From NCBI RefSeq assembly GCF_011075055.1, contig NC_058143.1, positions 10,989,057 to 11,053,056 of the forward strand: DNA of 64,000 nt. Reading direction: 5' to 3'. Every line of letters begins with the position of its first letter. Position 1 is the first letter of the stretch. A program made the translations under genes and the position numbers. This DNA is from Mangifera indica. Lineage: Eukaryota > Streptophyta > Magnoliopsida > Sapindales > Anacardiaceae. Under the pieces are notes generated by a model, which was given only the letters and a program-made list of their open reading frames with translations, did no database searches and was not told the origin of the DNA. Of this stretch, positions 12,771 through 23,331 are shown piece after piece.

Positions 12771-13798
12771 GGAACAATTTCAGTCTATGTCGTAGGAGAT
12801 GAAAGACAAAATGGCATATAGTATTCGCCCTTTTTTTGAGCAATGTGATTGAATGTCATGGGAATATAAAGTTATTTATATTGGTCTAGGCATGTGAGTT
12901 GGTGGTTATATACACTCTTAGTGCACCTTCGAATTTCAAGTCATTAACTAAGATCATATGAGAGGCGGATGATCTAATACTTGCATTGAAGGGGAAAACT
13001 GTGGTACTAGGTGATTAATTTGTATATAATTGGCAACTTCTTATATCCAAAGCACTCATTTGCATTGGTGCCAAAAGATTCTCTTCCATTGTGGATGTTT
13101 TATAACCATCCCCTCATGTAGTTTGTCTTAATAACTCGAAATCAGAAGAGCATGCACTAGACTTTACCCCTAGGTGGTGTTTGATTTAGGGAATGTTTTA
13201 TTATCAAAATTAGAAAATTATTTTGAAGATAGATTATCTTAAGAATTACTAGATAAAAATTATTACTGTATTTGATAAAATTTGATAAAATTTGATAAGT
13301 ATAAATAATTATTATATTTGGTTAAAGGTAATAAAAGAATACAAATATATTATTTTACTTAAATTCCTTTTGGTATAATTATTCTAAAATATTTTTTATG
13401 TTATTTGTCATATTAATTAAAAAATTAATAAATAAAGATATAGTTATAATAAAAATCAAGATTACATTAATAATATTTTAATACCTAAGGTGAAAGTGCT
13501 AATTAGACCATCTCTTATATTATCAGTCACAACATCATTGATAATAAAATATTATCGAAATATTTTATTACTTATAAACCGAACAAAGTAATGTAAATAA
13601 TAAAAGATAAATTACCAAAGTAATATTTAATTCCTTCAACCAAATGGCCCTTAGAATGCATGCAACCCTTAATCTGCATGCCTACTTAACATAACTTTAC
13701 ATTCCCATGATGTTGAATTGCATTGTTCACAAGAGAAGAGAACATGTATGATACTATTTTGTCCTTCATCTCCTACCATATTGAATGAGATTGTTTCC
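12771..13798. repeat. Imperfect inverted repeat, ~105-bp arms, ~0.8 kb apart
   Basis: Arm 12771-12876 matches the reverse complement of 13691-13798 (shared words GTAGGAGATGAA, GACAAAAT, CATGGGAAT, AAAGTTAT). The spacer contains the Tourist-like MITE at 13173-13650. It may be the ends of an old DNA element; no coding frame is evident. Confidence 0.6.
13173..13650. mobile_element. Tourist-like (PIF/Harbinger-type) MITE, copy A
   Basis: Ends GGTGGTGTTTGATTTAGGG and ACCAAATGGCCC, flanked by CTA/TTA. It belongs to the same ~480-bp family as 16539-17017 and 38430-38910, sharing inner words such as GAAGATAGATTA. No protein; presumably moved by a transposase elsewhere. Confidence 0.75.
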
Positions 13799-13894
13799 AG
13801 TTTGGTTATACTTTGTTTTAGATAACGCAATACATTACTAACTTATGATTAAGCACATAACAATTAAATAATTATGAAGAACTCAAACTATCTA

Positions 13895-14960
13895 GAAAAA
13901 TTCTAACTAAAAGAGAAATTTGGTCAAAATCTTCAGCTAGATTCGCCTAATCAGGTTCCACAATAATAAATCTTTGACATTGATGCATAAATATTTTTTT
14001 TATTGTTTCAACAACGTGAGGAGGGTGGATGTGAACAAGGACCATGTTCCACCAACTAAGAAACAATTAATTCTTTTACTAAAAAGCTCTTGCTACAATA
14101 AATTAACATCATAAGACATATTTTGCTTGATAATATCATCGACAAATTTAGAAACTCAACAATATGGCCTTTGAACTTGTCTCACTACTCATTGTATGTT
14201 GTATCATGAATTTTGTCATTCTGTCTAGGCAAATTTTAAACAATAAAAGAATCCACCTACTATTGACATTCCATTGTAAACAAAGATGCTTTTGTGAGAT
14301 CAAGTTCAATGAGATGGAAAGCCACTATCTTAGAGCTAGGTATGGATGCTTGAGAAAAAAACTACTACACCTAACCGTTGTTTGACAACTATACATATTG
14401 CACTAGTTTAACCGTTGTAGATATTGGATCAAAGAAAGTGTCCACAAACTTACCAAAACACATTGTCCTTTGTTAGGTTTCCCCTCATGATTTCTAACAA
14501 ATTCAAATGATAAAAGTTGGTTACAACTACTAGATAGAACTAATCCTCTATTGACCTCAAATCACATGTCACTTTAGCTACATTATTCACACTACACAAG
14601 GAGAGAAATAATTTTTAAATAATCACTTACCATAGACACACCCAAACATTTTAAAATAAAGCAATTTTCAATTAATGGGTGAAAATAGTTCCATTCCATC
14701 AAACCGAATTTGATCCCAAAAAAGTGTCTATCTATTCTCAACATCAAGTGGTAGAGAGAAACATTTCTTGGGATCCAATCTAGTGACATGGAATGTGACT
14801 GCTAGTGTTGGATCTAAATCAAGTTGATTATGTTTTAAAAGCTAACTTAGTTTGGTTAGGTTTAACTTAAATTTGTTTCGTTTGAATTTGAATCGAGTTT
14901 AAGTTAGGAGGGTTAACTCTTTTTTAAAACCAATTAAGTTAAACTAGAGCTAGGAGGGTT
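13895..14960. repeat. Downstream segment of duplication unit A
   Basis: Colinear with 39290-40808, broken there by inserts at about 39370-39400 and 39810-40210. It shows that the duplicated unit extends past the ARI gene. No gene recognised. A minus-strand reading around 14690-14790 is protein-like in both copies but carries the same in-frame stop. Confidence 0.75.
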
Positions 14961-15052
14961 AACTCATTTCTTCTTCTTAAAAGAATTTTGTCTTCAAAAT
15001 TTATTCAAATTTTGTCCTCAAAATTTATTCAAACAACTATTGGAACCTTTGC

Positions 15053-15310
15053 CTAATATCTTGCTTGACTCTCATGAGGCCTCCTCAACTTAATGACTTT
15101 CCAAAAAACCTTGATTAAAGGAATATGTTTATTTTTTAGCTCCTTAACCCGTCTGTCCAGAATCTGGACTAGGCCATCCATATAAACTAAACTGTCATTA
15201 AGTTCCACATTTTCAATCCTCAGCTCATGGGTTGTGCCACTAATATACTTGTGTAACGACATATGGAATATGTTGTGAATGCGGTATATGCTCGCTGGAA
15301 GAAGATTCCA
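15053..15310 (-). pseudogene. Ty3/gypsy integrase C-terminal fragment
   Basis: The minus-strand frame reads SIYRIHNIFHMSLHKYISG followed by VQILDRRVKELKNKHIPLIK, matching the Ty3 integrase tail (HNVFHVS..., ILDRR...LRN...VKVLW). Only this end of pol is present; no LTR or other pol domain was found nearby. It lies in the spacer between the two duplication units and its order differs from the intact gypsy element in this window. Confidence 0.75.
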
Positions 15311-15352
15311 GAATTCATACAATGTTGATGAACCAAAGTGGATTTGTTTCAT

Positions 15353-16300
15353 TGGAAGAAGGAACTAACAAAGTAGAAGCAACAGCTAGTTGCCAAGTGA
15401 TGCACTCGTCCGTGGCAGGGGAAAGAAGAAATGGAAGAAGTTTTCTCTACTCTAGGTGTTGTATTTCATGTTTACGACAAGAAAATGTCAAGTCTTTTGT
15501 CAAAACATCTTTCTTTAACAAAAGTTCTTATGTTTTGAAACATATTTGAGTTGGGAATTTGGGAAAAAAATAATTTTTATGCAAATGGATATTTGAGTGA
15601 TGGATTAAATTAATTCTATGTTAGTTTAGAGTCTTATTTTATACCAAAATAATATATCTTAGTTCTTGTTCCAGTTTAGGCCTATTTAAAGGTGAGCCTA
15701 TGCACATATTCTCAAAATTTTAACATACTGTCCAATACAACATATTATAATCATCCATAAAATCAAATAAATGAGATGTTGGTCCTACTTACCTTATATT
15801 TGGCGATAACCATTTCCTTTATATAGCCAATTTTCTAGTCACCAAATTCTGACAACACAAATCCTCTCTTCAAATTCATAGTAACTCTCTCTCTCTTTTT
15901 CTTTATTTTCTCTGTTTAGAAAAATAAAATGTGTAAAACTTGTCAGTTATGTGACTTTCTTATATCATTTTTTTTTAAATAAATTACAGCAAATGGACGT
16001 ACACTCTTTGTGTATGGTTGTTTACAGTTGTTTCAACTATTCAAATTGTGTTCTCTCCTCTAAAACCATGATTACCTAATAATCGAATCTTATAAATGAT
16101 CGTACATCTTATATACAAGATCATTCATCATGTCAAATTCTGACTTTACCCCTTTCATGATTGTTCCCTCTACATGAACAATTCCAACTTGATGAACAGA
16201 CATACAAAAAATACAATGCACGATCATTTATCTTTTTAAAATTACAAAATTTAAATAATACAAAGCAATAAAACGACCAAAATGTTCTCGAGCCATACCT
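15353..16300. other. Spacer between duplication units, no gene recognised
   Basis: AT-rich sequence with no supported gene. A stretch at about 15620-15720 (TTTAGGCCTATTTAAAGG) resembles the U3/R part of an LTR, but no partner repeat was found. Confidence 0.4.
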
Positions 16301-16304
16301 ATGT

Positions 16305-16495
16305 ATTGATATATTTATTATTTTGGGATAATAAGAATTTGGCTCTTACATTAAAAACTACAAATGACAATTTTTGTTTTTACATTAGATTTTAGAAACT
16401 TATCTTGGAAACATTTCAACTCATTAAATATTCTGTATTTTCATTCTAACATATTGTTAATTTTACCAAATCATCATTAAATAATTAATTATCAG
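16305..16495 (+). repeat. Displaced upstream region of the second ARI copy
   Basis: Matches 1050-1262 (for example AATTTGGCTCTT, CTTATCTTGGAAACATTTCA, AAATAATTAATTATCAG). It ends exactly at the copia insertion point, ~6.8 kb from the exon it once adjoined. Confidence 0.8.
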
Positions 16496-17255
16496 TGTTG
16501 TAAATATAATAAAAAATATAAAAAGATAAATAGATTAAAGGGGTGTTTAGTTTGGGTAATATTTTATTACCAAAATAAAGAGATTAACTTGAAGATAGAT
16601 TACTTAAGAGATTAATGAGTATAAATGATTACTATGTTTGATAAAATTTGGTAGGCAAAAATAATTATTATATTTGGTTAAAAGTAATAAAAGAATACTA
16701 GTGAATTATTTTACTTAAATGTCATTTAATATAATTATTTTTAAATATTTTTATATTATTTGTTATATTAATTAAAAAAAATTATTTTTATCTTAAAAAA
16801 TTAATATATAATAATATAATTATAATAAAATCAAGATTACCTTGATAATATTTTAATACCTAAGATGAATATGGTAATCAGAGTACCACCTATATTACAT
16901 GTCACATCAGTATTAGTAATAAAAAATTACCGTAATATTTTATTATTGACAAACAAAACAAAGGAATAAAAGATATATTACTAAGGTAATCTTTAAATAC
17001 TGGAACCAAATAGCCCTTGAGGAAGAACTGAGAGAAAGACATTTTAATTTAAGGAAAAAAGTAAGGAGGAGAGGAGAAAAAGAGAGGTGTAAAATCCGGA
17101 TGAAGAAAAATGTGTATATCCAAATGACAGGGAGGGGTTTTTATATGTGAAATTCACTGCCCCTCTTTATTGACTAAATTTCATCTTCTTCTTGCATTCC
17201 CACCCAATTTTCAAACTTCGCTGCTTGTAGTGGAAAATCCATTAGACATGTAACA
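16496..17255 (-). repeat. Copia 3' LTR interrupted by a MITE
   Basis: Matches the 277-bp LTR at 23055-23331 once the ~480-bp insert at 16539-17017 is removed. By eye about 40 differences over the aligned length. Confidence 0.8.
16539..17017. mobile_element. Tourist-like MITE, copy B, inside the copia LTR
   Basis: Ends AGGGGTGTTTAGTTTGGG and ACCAAATAGCCC, same family as 13173-13650. The other LTR reads straight across this point (AAGTTAAGAGGAAG), so the insert followed the copia insertion. Flanking trinucleotides (TTA/TTG) are degraded. Confidence 0.8.
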
Positions 17256-17529
17256 CTCTTTCTTGAATTTCTATCACTTACAGATAATTATATTAACTTT
17301 AGTAAAAAAAAATTCAGTGAGATAAAAACTAAAGCAGAGGAATGTAATTATTTAGTGTGCCGTAAAGTGGGATTGGATATACTTAAACTGCGTCATTAAA
17401 AACCATATTAGGAAAACCCAGTAAGAGAAAATCTAATGAAAGAAAAAAGAGTATAGTACACCTTTTGTCTAATATGTGATAAACTTTAAAAATTTGTCTA
17501 ACAAATGTTCCCTCTGATGAATGCTTACG

Positions 17530-20463
17530 CTTTTTATAGTGAGATTAATTTGATTACTTGTTGAGTCGTCACATACCGATGTTATACACTAACTTTTCAA
17601 ATGTTGATGTTGGTAATGTCTTAGTGAACAAATCTACAAGATTCTCACTGGATCGTATTTGCTTAACATCAATCTTTCTACCCTGGGAGAGCTCATAAGT
17701 GTAAAAGATCTTTGGTGAAATATGTTTGGTTATGTCGTCTTTGATGTATTCCCCTCTAATTTGGATAATACATATTGTATTATCTTCATATAATATAGAA
17801 GGACTGTCTGTTGTAGAAGGAAGACTACATGTATTTCGGATATGATGAATGACAAACCGTAACCGTATGCATTCTCGGTTGGCTTCATGGAAAACTAGAA
17901 TCTCTGAATGATTTGAAGATATTGTAACTAAAATCTGTTTGGTGGAGTGCCAAGATATTATTGTGTCATTATAAATAAAAACATATCATGTCAATGAACA
18001 TGCCTTATGGGGTTCAAAAAGATAACTAGTATCTACATATCCAATCAAACTAGGATTTTTAGGGGATTTGAAATAATAAAATAATCTCTAATCTCTAATC
18101 CCACATAAGTAATGAAATATATGTTTGATTTCATTCCAGTGGTAAAAGGTTGGTGCAGAGTTAAATTAACTAATAAATTGACTGCGAAGAATATATTCGG
18201 TCTAGTGCAAATATAATATGAGTCTAAAGGCATTAAGATACAGTATTTCATGACCGAATATCTTTTCATTTTCTTTCTTAAGAAGAAATGAATCTTTTTT
18301 AGGATCAAGAAACCAAACAACCATTAAGGTGCTCAAAGGATGAGTCTTATCTATATTAACGCATTTTAATAAATTTTTCAATATATGTTGATTGATGGAT
18401 AAGTATTCTATTTGAATTATGCTTGATTTATAGACTGAGATAATATTTTATTTTCTCTAAATTATTCATTTCAAATTCTTTTCTTAGATATTTGATAGTT
18501 TTTTAGAGCTCTTCAAGAGTCTCAATTAAATTCATATCATCAATATAAACTGCTACAATAGTAAATCTTGATTCTGATCTTTTAATAAAGACACATAGAC
18601 ATATAAGGTCATTCACATAGCCCTCTTTTTTCAAATATTTATTGAGGCAATTGTATCACATTTGATCGGATTATTTTAATTCGTAATAATATTTGTAATT
18701 TAATTGAGTACGTGTCTCTTGAAGTGACCTTTTTTGCTTCAGAGAATTTATAACCTTCAAAGAGTTTAATGTAAATTTCAGTATCCAAATTTTCATATAA
18801 ATAACCAGTAACTACATTCATTAGACGCATAATTACTTATTTAGAGACTATTAAACTGATTAAATATTTGAATGTGATTATATCTATTGCAGGTGTATAT
18901 GTTTTATAAAAGTCTATACCTGATTTTTGGGAAAAGTCTTAGGCTACAAGCGTGGCTTTATATTTAGCAATTTCATTTTCTCATAAATACCCATTTATAT
19001 CCAATGGGTTGTACATCTTGAGAACTATAGGCCTAAACACTTGACGTTTGGCTAGAGAAGTTAATTATACTCGAATGAGTCCTTCCCATTTAGGCCAATC
19101 ATGTCTTTGTCTGCACTCAGTCACAGTACGTGATTCAAAATCATTATCATTCATAATTTTAATAGTTATTACAAATGAAAATATATCATCAATATTAATC
19201 ATTTCACAGTTCCACATCTCTCGTGTATAAGTATAATTTAAAGATATTTCAGTATTCTTATTTTTCTGTTCTTCAGGATTTTGTATCACTTCAAGGGTTT
19301 GCACCACTTCAGAGGTTTGAGTCTCTTCAAGAACCATTACCTCTTCTGGGGAAAATTAGAGAGTGTGAATTTTTTATTCATTTTAGGATCATCATAATTG
19401 ATATTTGTTTGATTATTTACTTTTTTTTTTTAGGGACAATATCCTTTGATCCAACAGGTCTATCACTCTTCTAGAGTGTAGTAGATTGATTAGTCACAGT
19501 TTGAATAGATTGTTCAGCAGTCACATTAATTTTCACTGGTGCATTGACAACTGAATCATGTGATCTTGTTACTTTTATCGTATCTACAAATGTATCAGAC
19601 ATTTGATTGACAATAATTTGTAAACGCACTATCTTTTACACTTTAGTTTCACTTTGGGATGTGTGAGGATTTAGATGAGACATGGTAGGTATATACCAAG
19701 TAAATTCATGTTTAACTTCAGGAGGCGTTTTCTGTTCTTCTAACGATAGGAATGTTTTCTCATCCAAGTGATAGTCTATAAATCATACAGTAAAAATATC
19801 ACCTGTTAATTATTACAAATATTTGATAATGAATGATGAATTATATTTAACATATATTTTCAAAACGATGTTAGAGTCCCATTTTTATGCGTTGAAGAGA
19901 CATAATAAGAACATATACAGTACAACCAAATATCCTCAAATAAAATATAAGTGAATATTGATGATGACCAAAAACTAATTGTAAGGAAGAATATTGATGA
20001 TAAGATAAATGTTACAAGTGAATTAACGCTGTAACATGTAATATAACATGTCTCCACAAAGAAGTTGCTAATTGAATTCTCAGAAATAAAGTACGTGCAA
20101 TTACTTAGAGTCGTTTGATAAGAGACTTAGCTACTCTATTCTGTGTGTGGACATACGAGACTGAATGTTCAACATTAATTCCCATAGAGTTGCAATAATC
20201 ACAAATATCTTGAATGTAAATTCACCAACATTATCTAACCGTATTGACTTGATCAAATAATTGATGAAATGTGTTTTTAATTTGATAATTTGTGTTAACG
20301 ATTCAACAAATGTAATATTTCGAATTGACAATAAACAAATATGAGACCATCGTGCAAATACATAAATTAAGGGCATAAAATAACAAAATGACCCACTGGT
20401 GGATGAATGGGCTACATATATCCCCTTGAATTTTTTGTAGGAATGATAGAGATTCAACTCCAA
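17530..20463 (-). pseudogene. Copia pol remnants: integrase, reverse transcriptase, RNase H
   Basis: From right to left on the minus strand: an integrase piece near 20130-20270 (SIRLDNVGEFTFK, then LMLNIQSRMSTHRIE, like the IRLDN-GEF and EH-V---H core); degraded reverse-transcriptase segments (about 18400-19030); and RNase H near 18000-18060, where SLIGYVDTSYLFEPHKA matches the copia LIGYAD--YLSDPHKA motif. Frames are broken many times. Confidence 0.75.
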
Positions 20464-21898
20464 TTTTGGAGGAAAATGAGCTTATTACTAATTTACCATA
20501 AGAACAGTCGGTGCAAAATTTTAAATGGACAATAAAATTCTATGAGTATTTAATGTATATGTATATGAATTTTCAATAATCCTATATATTATTGTAGATC
20601 TTAGGTGGTCTAAATGGTCATGCTAAAACATAAATACTTTTGGATTTAAAAACTCTTGGTTTGATATTATGTAGGTTTCAATTACTATTATGATTGTATA
20701 ATATAATCTAGATAATAAAGTGAATAATTTTTCTAATATAAGTCTTCTTTCGGAGGCATTACCAGTTATACAGATAAATTATGTACTATTTTCACTTATG
20801 GTTTCAATGTGATAACTTTTTTTTTTTATATTTTTAAAACTAAGTAGATTTCTTTTAGATCTACTTGAATATAATGCATCATTAATGTTTGATTTGGTCC
20901 CATTTTTAACAAAATTGTGGCTCTTATGAACCCTTCAGTTAGATTTATTGACCTTGCTATATGTATACTTTAGCTTCAAGCAATGTTAAAAGTTAAAGAA
21001 AAATCTATTTTACTTGAGAATCATGTGCATTGTTGCACTATCCACAGCACATATGTCCCCATCATTAGCATTTGAAGTCAACGCTTCAATTTTGAAGTCT
21101 ATATCCTTTTATTTAAAAATTACGTTAGTCATAACGTATACAAAATATTGAAAGAAAGAAGAACATGATAATAAAACACAAAATAATATCATGACTTTAA
21201 AATAATTATATATGATGAATTTTAATTATAAAATTCTTGGACATTCACGTCACTAATCAAGTGGCCCATATTTTATTTTTGAAAAAAGTTTTGACACATC
21301 AAGATTCTTTAGATCAACAGGATCTAAATCATCAAAAAATTTTAATTTATAGGTACTTAATATAAATCCACTTAATATTTATGTGTATTACAGGTACACA
21401 ACTAATGATATTTACAACCACACTTACTTTTTTATGGTTTACTTTGCATTATTTTTCATTTTAGTCTTAGTGCATTTCTGGTGGTATGACTGAGATTTTC
21501 TGTTATAACTATTTTTATATCAAAAATTATTTCATTCATGATCTTACTCACACTTATGATAACTATTTATGGTAATTGCGGTCACTTTAGGGAACGATAT
21601 AATACTTATGGGGGGAGTTAGATGAATTTTAACCAAAAAATATTAATTCATAATTTCTTTTTTCGATATTGCTACTACAACAACATAAAATAAAAAGTGT
21701 CGAATATCACATAATTATACTAAATTACAGAGCTATTGGAAGTATTATTGAATATGATGTTCAAATTTATCTTTCAAATTTCTCTATATATTTAATGAGT
21801 TTATCTTTATATCCATATATTCAGCTTACAATCTTTCAGGGAAGTGACGCCGGAAAAATAATGTCTTTGTATTTGTTTTTCTGGGACATTTTATTTAA

Positions 21899-22079
21899 CA
21901 ATAAAACTATGTGTATCCATTTTTGGTACACAATTTCTGTACACAGATAAGGTGTTATCATTTGATTGGATATTTTTTTATTATATAATGACACATGTTT
22001 TAAAATCACCTAATTACATGATAACACATCACTGTGTACATGAATTGTGTACCAAAAATAGGTATACATAGCATTGCTC
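21899..22079. mobile_element. 181-bp MITE with perfect 9-bp TSD
   Basis: About 55-bp inverted ends sharing TTTTTGGTACACAATT and GTACACAG, flanked on both sides by TTTATTTAA (21890-21898, 22080-22088). A 9-bp duplication suggests the Mutator superfamily. It lies inside the copia gag/leader region. Confidence 0.75.
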
Positions 22080-22129
22080 TTTATTTAATCAATTTTTCAA
22101 GGGTCATATATTCAAGGTGGAGAGTTGTA

Positions 22130-22920
22130 AAAACCATTTAATATTATTCATCCAATTTTAGGAACTTCAGGTTCAAATATTGTCATATTTACAAAACTTT
22201 TAGTTTTGTAGATAATATATATGAGTTAATCTTTGAAAGTTCAGGTTCAAATATTATTTCATATTTACAAAATAGCTAATTTTGTAGGAGAAATATTGAG
22301 ATTAATTTTTGAAAATTTCAGGTTCATATGTTATCTCATATTTATAAAACTTTTGGTTTTGTAATTAGTATTCAGAATAGTATAATATATATTTTGATTA
22401 TATTTTAGACTTCAAGTCTATATTTTTCATAATTTATACAAACTTTAGGTTATAAATGTGATATAATTATTATAAAATAAAAATTTTGATGAAACTTGAG
22501 ACTTCGGTCTCATATATATATTTTTACGATTTTACAAACTTTAAGTTACAAATTGGATATAATTATTATAATAAAAATAAATATTCAAATATTATTCAAG
22601 ATTTCTGACTCAGATTTATGTTTTTATAAACTTCTGGTTATAAATGAGATTCATAATTTCAAGTCCAAATTCTTGATTTTGTAAACTTCAGATTAAAAAT
22701 GATATTCAAGATTTTAACTCCGGATTCATGATATTCAAGACTTCAGATTTATATTCATAATTTTGTAAACTTCAGGTTATAAATAATATTGAAGATTTCG
22801 AGTCTAGATTTATGATATTCTAGATTTTAAGTATAGATTTAAGAGTTATAAGATTCCAGGTTCAGATTTATAATTTTGTTAACTTCAAATTATAAATAAG
22901 ATATAATTATAAATGAAAAA
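22130..22920. repeat. Degenerate reiterated motif in the copia 5' leader
   Basis: Variants of AACTTCAGGTTATAAAT, with TTTTGTAA before and GATTCAAGACTTCAGATT after, recur at irregular 50-100 base spacing. The region lies between the 5' LTR and the gag remnant. No coding frame. Confidence 0.65.
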
Positions 22921-23054
22921 TTAAATAGAAGAATAATATAAATTAAAAGACAACTGAGATATTATAACTAAGATATTTGTATTTATAATATATAAATAAT
23001 ATAATAATATAACTGAAAGATTATGATATATTTAAGTGAATTATATTGATAACG

Positions 23055-23331
23055 TGTTGTAAATATAATAAACAAATATAAAAGGATAAATAAGTTAAGA
23101 GGAAGAATTGAGAGGAAGGCGTTTTTATTAAAGGAATAGAGTTAAGAGGAGACGAGAAGAGAGCTGTAAAATCCGAATGAAAAAAATGTGTATATCCAAA
23201 TGGACTTGAGGGGTCGTTATACGGGAAATTCACCGCCCCCCTTTATTGACTAAATGTCATCCTCTTCTTCCAGTCCCACCCAATTTTCAAACGTTGCTGC
23301 ATGTAGTGGAAAATTCACTAGACATGCAGCA
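23055..23331 (-). repeat. Copia 5' LTR (277 bp)
   Basis: Uninterrupted partner of the left LTR. Starts TGTTGTAAAT and ends CATGCAGCA on the plus strand, followed by the ATCAG duplication. It sits 124 bases from the former ARI start codon but is oriented away from it. Confidence 0.85.

Larger units (their letters stand above)
16496..23331 (-). mobile_element. Ty1/copia retrotransposon, degenerate, with both LTRs
   Basis: LTR pair 16496-17255 and 23055-23331, both TGTTGTAAAT to CA, flanked by the 5-bp duplication ATCAG (16491-16495 and 23332-23336). Unit A keeps the empty site with a single ATCAG. Pol remnants lie on the minus strand, so the right LTR is the 5' one. A polypurine run (AAGAAAGAG, minus) abuts the left LTR at 17256. 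The PBS side reads CGTTATCA next to the right LTR. Many stops; not autonomous. Two small DNA elements are nested in it. Confidence 0.85.

Noticed and set aside
15620..15720. LTR-like TTTAGGCCTATTTAAAGG segment
   Set aside because: No partner repeat, PBS or TSD found, so not called as an LTR.
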